A DNA stretch of 64,000 bases from Ceratotherium simum simum (lineage: Eukaryota > Chordata > Mammalia > Perissodactyla > Rhinocerotidae): assembly GCF_000283155.1 (NCBI RefSeq), contig NW_004454197.1, positions 13,236,820 through 13,300,819 of the forward strand, read 5' to 3'. Below the pieces are notes generated by a model. It had not been told where the DNA came from. It did no database searches and was given only the letters and a program-made list of their open reading frames with translations. How positions within the stretch are numbered: the stretch's first letter is position 1; each line of letters begins with the position of its first letter. Position numbers and translations under genes: made by a program. Below are positions 12,073-22,439 of this stretch, piece after piece.

Positions 12073-12337
12073 AGGGCCGGCCGGTGGCGCAAGTGGTTGA
12101 GTGTGCGCACTCCGCTGCGGCAGCCCGGGGTTCGCCGGTTCAGATCCTGGGCGCGCACCGACACACTGCTTGTCAAAACCGTGCTGTCGTGGCGTCACAT
12201 ATAAAGTGGAGGAAGATGGGCATGGATGTTAGCCCAGGGCCAGTCTTCCTCAGCAAAAAGAGGAGGATTGGCAGATGTTAGCTCAGGGCCAGTCTTCCTC
12301 ACACACAAAAGAAAAAAGTAAAAAAAAAAAAAAAATT
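12073..12337 (+). mobile_element. ERE SINE (long, ERE1-like)
   Basis: GGCCGGCCGGTGGCGCAAG head, GTTCGCCGGTTCAGATCCTG box, ATAAAGTGGAGGAAGATGGG body, two CTTCCTCA modules and a long A tail. TSD AGAGAGGAAGGTTCC (12058-12072) and AGAGAGGAAGCTTCC (12338-12352) match at 14 of 15. Confidence 0.95.
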
Positions 12338-12524
12338 AGAGAGGAAGCTTCCGGAGGAGAGTCGGGAGTCCCAGCCAGGTGCTGTCTCCCTTTTGCACCT
12401 GTCTTCTGCACTCTCCCAGCAGGGCATGCCCTCCGGAAACATCCAGCACTAGCTGGTGTCCTACTGCCTGTCTCTCCAAGAGTCAGGGAGACCCCAACAG
12501 AAGCCCAGCCCTGCCACCTAGGAC

Positions 12525-12665
12525 CTGCGTGGTACTGGACAAGTCACTGAATGTCGCTGTCCCTCTGTTGTGTCACTTGTGAATCGGGGCCGGTAATGGA
12601 GCCCCGTACCTGGGGTTTGGTGAGGATGCTGTGAGGTCCCAGTGCCTGGCTCAGAGTCGGGGCCT
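12525..12665 (+). mobile_element. MIR fragment
   Basis: TGGACAAGTCACTGAATGTC ... CTGTGAGGTCCCAGTGCCTGGC follows the MIR core and 3' half. Confidence 0.55.
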
Positions 12666-12789
12666 TATGCCTTTATATTCTTCCCTCCTCCCTGCAATCG
12701 CTCTGTTTACAATTACTAATAATAACAACACGGTTACTGCTTAGCTAGTACCTGTAAGTAAACAATCCCAATACTGGGTGATCAGTGCT

Positions 12790-13045
12790 CTGACAGAGGC
12801 GTCCGCAGGGCCCAGAGCCCAGAGTGGGAAGAGGGGTGACTTGCCTTGGTGGTTAGGGGAGGTTTCCACAGACGAACATTCCCAGAATGGTCCAGGAAGG
12901 GGGACAGAGTTCCCAAAAGGCACAGAGGCCTGGAGAAGTGTGGTGTACGGAGACCCAGGGAGTAGAGGACCAAGGTGGAAAGGTGGGCAGGAGCCGGGTC
13001 CCAGAGGGCCTCAGAGAGGCTTGGACTTCAGCCGCTGAAAGTCTT
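12790..13045 (-). mobile_element. L2 fragment
   Basis: GGAGGTTTCCACAGACG, CATTCCCAGAATGG, AGGCCTGGAGAAGTG and AGAGGCTTGGACTTCAG follow the antisense L2 3' region (reverse of the ...CCTGGAATGCTCTTCC... and ...AAAGTCC... text). Confidence 0.5.
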
Positions 13046-13049
13046 CCAC

Positions 13050-14110
13050 TGGCAGGAGGGATGCTGAAAACCAAAACCGTACGTTAGAAAGAGCACTGGG
13101 GGTAGTGATGGGGGATAGCAAGGACCAGGCAGGAGGTGAGGGGGAGCTGTCACTCATCTTCACCACCCCCCCCCCCGCCTTGCCCTGACCAGTGTCCACA
13201 GACAAGACCCTCTGCCACAGGAGGAACGGGACGAGAGGCCTTGCCAAAGTGCTCTCAGGGAGGCAGCTCAGAAGCCTGGCCGCTCAAAGCCAAGCCCTGA
13301 TTCTTTCTGTGCAGTTACAAGCTCGTGTGCCAAGTTCTCAAGCAAGGGGCCCTAATCACACACATCTCTACCTTTGGGGCCTGTTCCAGTGGGTTCCAGA
13401 CCCAACTCAGCCCCTGACTCGCTGGGGGAACCGGATCAAGTTTCCTCCCTTCTCTGGGTCTCAGTTTCCCAGTCTGTAAGAGGGCGGGCCTTGGTGGCCT
13501 CTGAGGCATCACCAGAAAGAATGGGTTCCAGCAGTTTCTTGTGGCTACGCTGGGTCTTTGCAGCCACGCTCGGGCATTGAGCTCGTAGCTGCCTCTCCTT
13601 ATCCGCCTGCAGCTGGGAGCAGATAGAACTGCTGCCTGCTATCTCTGAGGCCTGACCTTGAAACGCAGCCAGCACACACAGATTACTCTGTGGAAGCAGA
13701 CTGACACCGTGCTCCTGACATCCACAGAGCATCGCTCATCTCATTAGCCGCCTCCTGGGCGGGATGCTGATCTCGGCCTGTCTCGGCACCTGGTACCGGC
13801 CAGCCTGCCTATCAGCCTGACCTCAAGTGGCCCCGCTGAGTTTGCCTGCAGAGCACCAGACGATGGGGAATGACTGGAAATGAAATCCGACAAGAAGTTC
13901 ACCAGAGGTCCCCATCGGAGAGTGGGAGAATCAGCAAGTACGAGGGTGGCTCGGCCACTTGTACCTCCCTGCTTTGCGGCCTGGCCCTCCTGTTGTGACC
14001 TCACCTTTCTCAACTAAACCCAGGACCAGGTGTGGGAAACTCCCACTGTGTCCCAGGAAATAGATGCCCTTGAAGAAGAGCGTGCAGTTCATTCCTTTGC
14101 CCAAAATCAC
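13050..14110. other. Unique sequence, no gene recognised
   Basis: Includes a C-run at 13168-13178 and a MIR-like patch near 13410-13480 (GGTCTCAGTTTCCCAGTCTG). No exon-like structure is supported. Confidence 0.45.
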
Positions 14111-14165
14111 ATTCTAGAGCAGCTCTGTTCAATAGAAATATAATGCAGGACACATTTGAGATGAA
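14110..14165. mobile_element. DNA-transposon terminal fragment
   Basis: GCAGCTCTGTTCAATAGAAATATAATG is the terminal text of a common MER-class DNA transposon. The other end of the same family is seen around 61650-61960. Confidence 0.55.
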
Positions 14166-14394
14166 ATGAATGATTCCAGTGCTCAGTTACCCCGGCCACA
14201 ATCCGAGTGCCCGGCAGCACTTGGGCAGGTGCACGGATCCAGACTCCAGGCTTCCTGCTGCTCATCCTCATCCCTGCTGTCTCCCACCTGGGGCGTTCTC
14301 ATTCGAACCTGCACTTGCTTCTGTGGTTGCACCTTTCACACGCTATTGCAAGTGCCTCTTGGTTTTTCACTTTCTTTTCTTCTGGGGGGCAGTT

Positions 14395-14510
14395 ATGTTG
14401 CTCTTGTCAGACTTAGGGCTTCTCAAAGGCAGGGTCCGTGTCTGATTCATATCTACAGCTTCAGCCTGGTGCTCAGTGCCTGGCCTGGAGGAGGAGCACA
14501 GGAAGAGTTG
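14395..14510 (+). mobile_element. L2 3' end
   Basis: CTTCTCAAAGGCAGGGTCCG, TGTCTGATTCATATCTACAG and CTCAGTGCCTGGCCTGGAGG follow the 3' end of L2 (…GAGGGCAGGGACTGTGTCT…). Confidence 0.65.
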
Positions 14511-14589
14511 CTCACAGTTGTGCAAATATCCTGGGGCATGAGGCAGTTTGACTGAACCATTCGGTGTGGCACTGCACATGCAGTGTCAG

Positions 14590-14970
14590 GTGGAAGGGGA
14601 ATGTGGCTGGTTAGCTGGAGAGTCAGCCAGGGTCAGACCCCAAAGCGCCTTGTGTATCAGGCTCAGGCATCTGGACAATCTTACAGGCAATGAGGAGCCA
14701 CTGAAGGCTCCTCAACAGGGGAGAGGTATGATCATATTTAGCAATAATGAGAAGATCAGATTGGGCGTGGGGTCATGAAGGGGGCCCAGGGAGCAATTGG
14801 GGGGCTGCTTTAATAGAGCAGCAGGCACTGGATGCTGACAAGCCGGATCCAAGCAGGGGCCAGGAGGACAGGGGCTAGCTGAGAGGCAGAATGGCCAGAC
14901 CCCGTGAGGGAGCGGATGCTGGAGGTGGAGCCCAGGATGACTGCCAGGTTGCTGGGCAGCTAAGAAAGGA
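14590..14970 (-). mobile_element. L2 fragment (ORF 3' region)
   Basis: CAATGAGGAGCCACTGAAGG, CAACAGGGGAGAGGTATGATC, GAAGATCAGATTGG and TGGAGCCCAGGATGACTGCC correspond to the reverse complement of the L2 reverse-transcriptase C-terminal region. Confidence 0.65.
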
Positions 14971-15059
14971 CATACAGGAGGAGAAGCAGTTTGGGGATAA
15001 AGATGACTGGGTTACCATGAGATCACAGAAGCCCAGGCTAGCAGCAGTGCAACCTGGAT

Positions 15060-15362
15060 TGATGTCTCTGATGATGGTGCAGTTAAGTATCTTGACTGTG
15101 GTGATGGTTTCACGAAGCTACACATATGATAAAATTGCATAGATTCCCCCACTGTACCCACACACACACAGGAGTCCCTGTAGAACTGGTGAAATCTGAA
15201 TCAGCCCTGTGGATGGTACCGAGGTCAGTTTCCTGGTTTTGCTGATGTGCGATAGCTGTGTGAGACGTTAACGCTAAGGGAGGCTGGGGGAAGGGTGCGT
15301 GGGACCTCACTGTACAACTTCGTGTGAATCTGGAATTATTTCAAAATAAAAACTTTTTTAAA
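15060..15362 (+). mobile_element. L1M 3' end
   Basis: TGACTGTGGTGATGGTTTCACG, ATGATAAAATTGCATAGA, AACTGGTGAAATCTGAATC and the ending AATTATTTCAAAATAAAAA are the 3' UTR and tail of an old L1M element. Confidence 0.75.
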
Positions 15363-15627
15363 TTTTATTTATTATTATTATTATTATTTTTCTCTGTAAG
15401 GAAGATTAGCCCTGAGCTAACATCCGATGCCAATCCTCCTCTTTTTGCTGAGGAAGACTGGCCCTGGGCTAACATCCGTGCCCATCTTCCTCTACTTTAC
15501 GTAGGATGCCACCACAGCACGGCTCAACAAGCGGTGCATCGGTGCACACCCTGGATCCGAACCGGTGAACCCCGGGCCACTGAAGTGTAGCGCACTCACT
15601 CAACTGCTGTGCCACCGGGCCAGCCTC
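15363..15627 (-). mobile_element. ERE SINE (long) nested at an L1 tail
   Basis: The minus strand has the GGCTGGCCCGGTGGCAC head, ATCCAGGG box area, TTAGCCCAGGGCCAGTCTTCC and CCTTACAGAG end, with an A-rich, TAA-patterned tail. It sits between the T-rich boundary at 15363 and L1 sequence at 15628. Its own TSD is not clear because both flanks are A/T-rich. Confidence 0.9.
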
Positions 15628-16030
15628 TATTTTTTATTATTTTATTGAGGTCATAATGGTTTATAACATTGTGTAATTTCAGGTGTACATTATTATTTAT
15701 CAGTTTCTGTATAGACTGCATCGTGCTCACCACCAATTGTCTAATTTTTATCCGTCACTGTACATATGTGCCCCTTTACCCCTTTCACCCAACCCCCAGC
15801 CCCCTTCTGCTCTAGTAACCACTAATCAATTCTCTTTATCCATGTGTTTGTTTATCTTCCACATATGAGTGAAATCACATGGTGTTTGCCTGTCTCTGTC
15901 TGTCTTATTTCGCTTAACATAATACCTTCAAGGTCCATCCATGTTGTCCCAAATGGGACGATTTTGTCTTTTATTATGGCTGAGTAGTATTCCATTGTGT
16001 ATACATACCACATCTTCTATATCCATTCAT
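15628..16030 (-). mobile_element. L1 3' fragment with TSD
   Basis: TTATTGAGGTCATAATGG, CCTCAAGGTCCATCCATG-type text (TTCAAGGTCCATCCATGTTG) and GAGTAGTATTCCATTGTG are classic antisense L1 3' sequence, truncated at 16030. The whole L1 plus nested ERE is bracketed by a 15-bp direct repeat AAAAACTTTTTTAAA (15348-15362 and 16031-16045). Confidence 0.85.
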
Positions 16031-16045
16031 AAAAACTTTTTTAAA

Positions 16046-16135
16046 AGTACCTACCCCATAGTGTTGTGGTGAAATGATGCACCTATATCTTAGGGCAATA
16101 CCTGGCCTGTGTTAAGTATGCAATAAAGTTAGCAA
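16046..16135 (+). mobile_element. MIR 3' fragment
   Basis: ACCTACCCCATAGTGTTGTGG ... GCAATACCTGGCCTG ... GCAATAAA follows the MIR 3' end. Confidence 0.55.
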
Positions 16136-16139
16136 GTAG

Positions 16140-16790
16140 TGTAACAGGTTGTCTGCAAATGCGAGAAACAGGGCAAACGTATTTTTATAGAGTGTGTTAG
16201 TAACCTTGTCAAACAATATGCTCAGTGTGCTTTTCTTCAACCTCCAGACACTTTTTCGGATAAAGTGCCTCTGAATTTAAAGCAATGGGTCCAGTTGTTT
16301 ATCTTTTAAAAAGTAAAAGAAATACAGTACTTTCTCTGAATTTTGTGACTTTTTGAACACTCTCTGGTGTATTTATTGATTGACAACTGGGCCCATTGTT
16401 TCTTAGAAGTGTTTCACTTGAAAACACATTGAGAACATTATTTAAAAATTTGGCAAACGTGCTATTTAACAGTTGACTTCACATTTCCTGACTTTGCAGA
16501 CAGCTGTGTGTGCGCTCACCTACCTATGATGACTGTTGTCCGTCTGCCGCCTTCTGTATGGCTGGCCCCTCTCACTTCGCATATCCTGCCCCAGGGACAG
16601 GTATATGTTTGCTGACTGACAGAATGAAAAGCCACTCACCAAGGGAAACCTGCTAATTCCTCCAAGAGCAATTGGCCACGTTCCTGGGTCAGCAGTAGAA
16701 ATGAGTTCCCGATATTAACATTTTCTGCAAGACACAAACAGCATGAGATTCTTCAAGTCATTTGTTGAGTTTCTTTTTTAGAAAAGGAAG
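16140..16790. other. AT-rich unique sequence
   Basis: No repeat family or coding exon is recognised. Low CpG, moderately AT-rich, no simple repeats. Confidence 0.4.
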
Positions 16791-16809
16791 TGGGAAGGGG
16801 ACCCTACAC

Positions 16810-16945
16810 TGTATCGGCTCAATCTTCCTGACACCACGGTGAGTGGACGTTACACCTTGTTCTACAGATGTGGAAACTGAGGCACAGAGGGGTAACTTGT
16901 CCAAAGTCACATGATTAGTACAAGGTGGAGTCCAGACTCCAGGGT
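16810..16945 (-). mobile_element. MIR fragment
   Basis: CTACAGATGTGGAAACTGAGG, CACAGAGGGGTAACTTGTCC and AAGTCACATGATTAGTACAAGG are reversed MIR core. Confidence 0.8.
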
Positions 16946-17309
16946 CTCACTCTTAGCAGGCTGCCAATAGGAGCCCAGGCAGGTGCTGGGCACCTCGGCC
17001 CTGAGACACAGAGAGGCACGGACAGAAATTCCTCAGTTAGAGATATGCACACCAGATAGGGAAGAGGCGATGTGCTGGAGGAGGCACGCTCAGTGCCAGC
17101 TCAGAACAGAGATGTAGATAAAATGCTTCACAAGTGATCTCTGTTAGACTAAATCTAGATAAATTAGGATATGGGGAGGAATGTGGCAGGGATTAGCGGG
17201 TAGGGGGTTGATGACCCAGGTTACTTCTGGGAAGCCAAGCCCAGGTACAGAGGAGAGCCTTCAGCTTAGGAACTTGCTTACACACAAGGCTATTCTTTAG
17301 TCCAGCTCC

Positions 17310-17475
17310 TTCCTACTCAAGCTGTGGTCCATGGGCCAGCTGCATCCGCATCACCTGGAAGCTTGTTGCAAATACAGCCTCTGGGGCCCCACTTGGAACT
17401 ACTGCAACAGAATCTGTGTTATAGCAATCTGTCCTGGGTGACTGGTGTGCATATTCAAATGCGAGAAGTGCTGCT
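17310..17475. mobile_element. MER5A-like hAT element
   Basis: CAAGCTGTGGTCCATGGGCC, CATCACCTGGAAGCTTGTTG, AATCTGTGTTATAGCAATC follow MER5A over most of its length. Confidence 0.7.
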
Positions 17476-17689
17476 CTCGAGAGAAACAACATCAGTGCTA
17501 CCCAGCCCTGAACTCTGAGATCCTGAGGGAGGAGACTCCATCTGTGCACTCAGAGCCTGGTGCCTGCCTCTAAAGGTGCTTGATAAACTAAATCAGTGAA
17601 GGAGTAATAACTCAAAATCAGGAAGAGATCTGAAAGTGATGGTAGAGAGAGGCAAACAATAACAAGAAATTGAGTCTAGTCCTCAGGCT

Positions 17690-17965
17690 GCAAACCAAGG
17701 CTGATTACCCATGGGCTGATTCTGGCCCATAAACATATTTTGTTTGGGTCATGAAATACTTTTAAAAGCAAAATATTTTACTCATAAAAAATATAGATTT
17801 CTATACAATAAATTTGGGCCTGCTTTCTCCATATAAACAATTGGCAGGAGCTCAGTAACAGCTGCCCCTTTTAGACAGAGCATTCTCCAGTTGGCCAGAA
17901 TCCCCACCACTCTCTATTGCCCCCCACACCTGTTTTTTCAGTTCTGATCTCTCTATAAGGGTTTG
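17690..17965. mobile_element. Probable hAT-Charlie/MER fragment
   Basis: GATTCTGGCCCATAAACATA and TTTGTTTGGGTCATGAAATAC resemble the GGCCCGCAAAC...TTTGGCC text of non-autonomous hAT elements. Diverged. Confidence 0.45.
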
Positions 17966-18084
17966 ACTCTATGAGCCCTAGTGTAGATAAAAAACTCAAA
18001 ATCAAAGCCAGCTAGAAAATGATAGTTATTGTACATTGGCTAAATCATTTGACACCCCCAGGTATTTGTCAGGTGGGGTTGTGG

Positions 18085-18285
18085 TTAAGGGTAATGTGCT
18101 CAGTCACACTGTCTGAGTTTCAGGTCTGGCTCAGCTTCTCCCCAGGTCTGGGGTCCAGAGCAAGTCACATAACCCCAAACTTCAGGCTCTTCCTCTGTAA
18201 AATGGCCTCAATCGATAAAAGCAGCTCCGTGTGGAGCATGAAGCTCTGTGCCTGGCACATGGCTGGCAGGAGCTAATTAGGAAGA
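18085..18285 (+). mobile_element. MIR
   Basis: GTGGTTAAGGGTAATGTGCTC, GAGCAAGTCACATAACC, TCTTCCTCTGTAAAATGGCC and TGTGCCTGGCACATGG appear in MIR order. Confidence 0.75.
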
Positions 18286-18366
18286 CATAGCTAATTGCAG
18301 TTGCCACAGCAAAATAACACACAGGAAGGCAGCTATTCATTCCCCCTATTTCTAAAATATCAATAT

Positions 18367-18585
18367 TTATTTATTTATTTATTTTTGTGAGGAAGATCAG
18401 CCCTGAGCTAACATCAGTGCTCATCCTCCTCTTTTTGCTGAGGAAGACCGGCTCTGAGCTAACATCTATTGCCAATCCTCCCCCTTTTTTTCCCCAAAGC
18501 GGTGCGTCAGTGCGCGCCCGGGATCCGAACCCGGGCCGCCAGTAGCGGAGCGCACGCACTTAACTGCTAAGCCACGGGGCCGGCC
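18367..18585 (-). mobile_element. ERE SINE, internally rearranged, perfect TSD
   Basis: Minus-strand GGGCCGGCCCCGTGGCTTAG head, CGGGTTCGGATCCCGGGCGC box, then the body breaks at GCACCGCTTTGGGG. The segment normally between ACCGC and TTTGGGG (CACATACAGCAACTAGAAGG...) is absent. Two GTTAGCTCAG/CTTCC modules and a TAAA tail follow. The TSD CTAAAATATCAATAT is identical at 18352-18366 and 18586-18600. Confidence 0.95.
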
Positions 18586-19049
18586 CTAAAATATCAATAT
18601 CTTCCATAAAATGGTATACAGAATACATAAAATTTTAAAATTCAGTGAAGCTAAATATTTTATACATTACTAGAGTAAGGACTTACTGGTTCTCTTCCTC
18701 CTCTGTTGATTATGGAGGAATAGAAAACCACTTTCAAAACAAGTTTTCCTTTACTGGATCCAAACTTCTACTGCAGCATATCCCTGAGTGTAAATGATGC
18801 CGATTTTTTTAAAATATGTCACAAAAACACCTGTAGTTCAGCATTTTTTAAAAGCACATTATTCTGGAGTACCAGAATGTTAAAAAGTGGGGTTACGATC
18901 ACTAAAAAACACCAGATTTGGAAGTTCTTCTGAAGGTCTGTGACCCCTTCCTGGGTTCTGAGCACACGGCTGTCCCCGCTGCTCTCCTGCATGCTTGACG
19001 GGGAGGAAACAGAGCTGGGGAGGCTGAGCTGGGAAAGGGTCCTTGTTAT

Positions 19050-19770
19050 CCCTCCAAAATCACGTCCACCGGAAACCTCGGAACGTGACCTTATTTGGAA
19101 ATAGGTTCTTTGCCAATGCAGTTTGTTAAGATGAGGTCATATTGGAGTAGGCTGGGCCCTAAATTCGATGACTGATGTCCTTATAGGAAGAGGGAAATTT
19201 GTCAGCTCTAAGTTGAATAAGTTCTGAGGATGTAATGTACAGCATGGGACTATAGTTGATAACACTGTATTGTATAATTGAAATTTGCTAAGAGAGTAGA
19301 ACTTAAATTTCCTCACCAAAAAAAAAAAAGATAACTATGTGAGGTGATGGATGTGTTAATTAACTCGATGAGGGGAATCCTTTCACAACGTATACTTATA
19401 TCAAATCACCACGATGTACACTTTAAATATCTTAGAATTTTATTTGTCCATTATACCTCAATAAAGCTGAAAAAAGAAGAAGACAGAAGTTTGGGCCCAC
19501 AGACACACAAGGGTGAGGTGGTGTGAAGACAGAGACAGAGAGTGCAGTGATGCACCCACGAGGCAAGGAACGCCAAGGATTGCCGGGCACACCAGAAGCT
19601 AGGAGAGAGGCATGAAAAGACCCTTCCTCGAGCCTTTGGAGGGAGCACGGCCCTGCCAACACTTGATTTTGGACTTTAAGTCTCTAGAACTCTGAGAGAA
19701 CGAATTCCTGTTGTTTTAAGGCACCCAGTTTGCGGTAATTTGCCACGGGAGCCCTAGGAAACTCCTAGAG
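19050..19770 (+). mobile_element. MLT1-like MaLR LTR, split by an L1 tail
   Basis: The left part (to 19200) has GTGACCTTATTTGGAAATAGG, AGATGAGGTCAT, TGGGCCCTAA and TGTCCTTATAGGAAGAGGG. The right part (from about 19479) has CCAAGGATTGCCGGGCACAC, CCAGAAGCTAGGAGAGAGGC, TCTAGAACTCTGAGAGAACG and CCTGTTGTTTTAAGGCACCC. Together they read as one MaLR LTR interrupted at 19201-19478. Confidence 0.75.
19201..19478 (+). mobile_element. L1M 3' end inserted in the MLT1-like LTR
   Basis: GATGGATGTGTTAATTAACTCG, CAACGTATACTTATATCAAATC, TGTACACTTTAAATAT and TATACCTCAATAAAGCTG give an L1MA/L1MB-type 3' UTR with AATAAA at 19460-19465. Flanks 19187-19200 and 19479-19492 agree at 11 of 14 positions, consistent with a decayed TSD. 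Confidence 0.8.
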
Positions 19771-20099
19771 TCAGGAAGTTGGAAGTGAAGCTGCCAGAGC
19801 GAGTGGCCCTTCTCAGCAGGACCCTGCCTTCGCTGAGCTTAGGAATCCAGCCCGTACTTTTAGGAGCCGAAACCCAGAAGACCCGGCTCATCTTCCTACC
19901 CTCCTCCCCTGGCGGGTCACCCGTCTTCCTGCACCCCCCCGTGTCCAGCCCCTCCGTGATGGTGGATGCCGCTCCTGCTGTGCACGTCATTCGCTGGGCC
20001 TGCAGCACCGCCTGGTGACGTCCAGGTGCTGCCTGTGGTTGGGTGGGAAGAGCAGAGCTGCAGGAGTCCGAGAGACCCAGGAAAGAACCGGCTTTTCCT

Positions 20100-20240
20100 G
20101 GCTGTGAGCACCGCCTAGGAAAGTCCCCTCATCTCCCTGAGCCCCACGGGATGGTGGTAATACTGACCTTGATGGGCCCTGGCAGGGATGGTGGGATACA
20201 GCAGTGCCTGGTACACAGCAGGTGCTCAATACATGTGAGA
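20100..20240 (+). mobile_element. MIR 3' half
   Basis: CATCTCCCTGAGCCCCACGG, GATGGTGGTAATACTGACC and TGCCTGGTACACAGCAGGTG / CTCAATACATGTG follow the MIR 3' half. Confidence 0.7.
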
Positions 20241-20640
20241 ACCTCCCCTCCCCCCGCCGTGTAAGACTAGTGGAGAATCCCAGCATCCTGGAGAGCCAGG
20301 CCTCTCCCGGCAGGCTCGGGCAAGCTGGAGCAGGTGGGGCCGGGGCCGGAACACACGTGCAGTGGGCAGCGGCTTCCCCTGGGAGGAAGAGGCCTGGAGA
20401 GGAAGGTGGGGGCTGCTGGTCCTCATCAAACACACGAGGGCCTGGGCTGAGAAGGGGCATCGGGGGCAAGGGGTCGGGTCTGGTTTCCCGTGTCGGGCAC
20501 AGAGTGGCGCTCCACAAATAACTGTGGAAGGAATAATGTTGGAGAAGGGAAGAACGGTCCACCAGGCGTGTCCAAGTGCTGTCAGACCAGCCCACCTGCA
20601 GGAGCCGGCACTGAAGGAATGTGCAGAGCAGAGGGTTCTT

Positions 20641-20660
20641 TTCTGTTCTGTTCTGTTCTT
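20641..20660 (+). repeat. Short (TTCTG)n run
   Basis: Three and a half perfect TTCTG units. Too short to call more than a proto-microsatellite. Confidence 0.8.
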
Positions 20661-21089
20661 TAAATTGAGAGAAGCTGATCTTCTTTGTTCTGTGAAGGGT
20701 CACTTAAGTGGCCCTCTTGGGTATGCAAATAACAGACAACTCAGCAGCCAGCGTCCTGGGGGCAGTTTGGAACAGGACCTTTTGTGGCTGTTGGTGGTGG
20801 GTTCTAGTCTTTATTTTTGAGTGGCTTGGCCAGGATCGTGCCCTTCTTTGGCGTGCAGCAGACGAGGGTCTGTCAGGAGAGTTGAAGGAAGAGGAGAAAT
20901 TTGTGGACTAATTTGTACAAAGATCCCAAGGTTTCTGGAAGGAGTGAGGTGGGTACACCAACATAGTGTTTTCACAGTTCTTTGACAATGAGAAATAAAC
21001 ATGACGTGGCACCCCAGGCCCAGCACACATGAGGCAAGGGCATCAGGAAGCAGTACGGTTCCCACATGCAGTGCCCCTGGCATTGTCTG

Positions 21090-21200
21090 TTCTGTGGGGT
21101 TCTACCTCGCTTTAAAAAATACTGGTCCAGACCCACTGAGTTGATTTCGTGACCCCTGAATGGATGGTCTGTAGTCTGAGAAATGCTTCTTGGGATTGGC
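21090..21200. mobile_element. MER5-like hAT fragment
   Basis: ACTGGTCCAGACCCACTGAG and GTAGTCTGAGAAATGCTTC resemble the 3' portion of MER5B-type elements. Confidence 0.5.
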
Positions 21201-21239
21201 GTTCAGGGGATCTGTGGGGTGGACCAAGGCCTGGCTGCA

Positions 21240-22100
21240 GGAGGGGTGCGGAGGCCGGGGAAGTAGAGGCTTTAAGGGTGAGCGAGCCCCGAGTCTGAGT
21301 AACTAGGGCGGGGAGGAATACTGGTCGTGGGAGTTATCAGATGCTAGAACTGGGTCTAACCTAGCCATCTGAGGCCAACTCGCCCCTGGAAATTGTGTAT
21401 GTCTGTGCGCATGTGTGTGTGTGTGTGTGTGTGTGTGTGATCTGACAGAGGAGGGCTCTAGGAGCTTGTGAACCCTCTCCCCGAGCAGCAGGTCCTGTGC
21501 CAGAGGTCCTGTGTGTCCCTGGAGAGACTTGGCAGGCCTCTTCCTCCCATGGGGCATCTCTGTGGAGCCCAGCAGCACATCCCCATCCAGCTGGAATCTC
21601 AGTGCCACCACCAAGGCCAGCCTGGGAGGGGCCTGCCCCGTGCCCACCATCCCGGGGCAGCCCGGCGTCCTGTGGGAGTGACCGGGTACACCCCAGGGGC
21701 CCTGCCTCATCTGGCAGGGAGCCGTCCAGATGGAGCAGAATGTTGTGGCCTGGGCAGAACACCCTGGAGGAGTTGATGCTTCCACAGCAAAATCCTGGGG
21801 AATGGGGACTGCGCCCATCCCAGCATCTATGTGTTGGATACAGGGCCAAGACCAGCTTCTGCTCAGCCGCCTGCTGAGCATGGAGATGGGGCGGAAGTGG
21901 CCTCGACACTTGCCCTCCAGAACCAGCAACGGGAAGCCTGGTTGTCCTGTGCTTTCTCCTTTCACAACTAGGTGGCAGCAGCAAGCACACGTGCTTGAAC
22001 CCCTTCCTGGGGATGTGGCCATCCCCACCTCTGTCCCGGGGGCTGAACTTCGCCAGCCCAGCCCTCCCCCTGCCCAGCACCCCTGGCTGCAGCCCCGCTG
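21240..22100. other. GC-rich unique sequence with (TG)n, no gene recognised
   Basis: Opposing frames of 277 (21303-22136, minus) and 239 codons overlap here. One reads HTHTHT straight through the microsatellite, and none shows a domain. Confidence 0.45.
21412..21439 (+). repeat. (TG)14 dinucleotide microsatellite
   Basis: Fourteen uninterrupted TG units. A length-variable marker in most mammalian populations. Confidence 0.95.
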
Positions 22101-22109
22101 AGAAGGGAA

Positions 22110-22250
22110 GGCTGCTGGACGTCTACTGTGTGTCAAGCTCTTTTCTTAGCGTCCCAGTTCATCCTCACAGCGCTCAGGACCCTCAGCCCCATTCACTGCC
22201 TGGTAGAAGGACGGACGGAGGGTCTTTCAAGATGTTGGAAACTGGAATTC
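22110..22250 (-). mobile_element. MIR fragment
   Basis: CTACTGTGTGTCAAGCTCTT, CAGTTCATCCTCACAGCGCTC follow the MIR 3' half in reverse. Diverged. Confidence 0.45.
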
Positions 22251-22439
22251 AGTTCAGACAGCTGGGGGGTCAGCTCCAGTCAAGGCAGCATGGTGGCAAA
22301 ACACAAGCTTGGGCGTCAAGTGGCCCGACAGCCCCTCACAGCACCTCACCCCTCTGAAGCCATGGGGGCAGCCAGACCAGGTTCCTTTTCCTACAGCCAG
22401 CCCTGTGGACAGACTCTGCTTCCCAGCCTCCCCCGCAGA

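Noticed and set aside
11774..12100. Possible alternative first exon (ATG at 11774)
   Set aside because: No CpG island, no matching phase-1 donor after a short coding run, and an overlapping open frame on the opposite strand.
19987..20703. 238-codon minus-strand frame
   Set aside because: Pro/Ser/Arg-rich, overlaps a MIR fragment, no domain or splice context.
21303..22136. 277-codon minus-strand frame (and a 239-codon overlapping one)
   Set aside because: Low-complexity, reads through a (CA)n microsatellite as HTHTHT, overlaps equally long frames on the other strand, no domain. GC-driven chance ORF.
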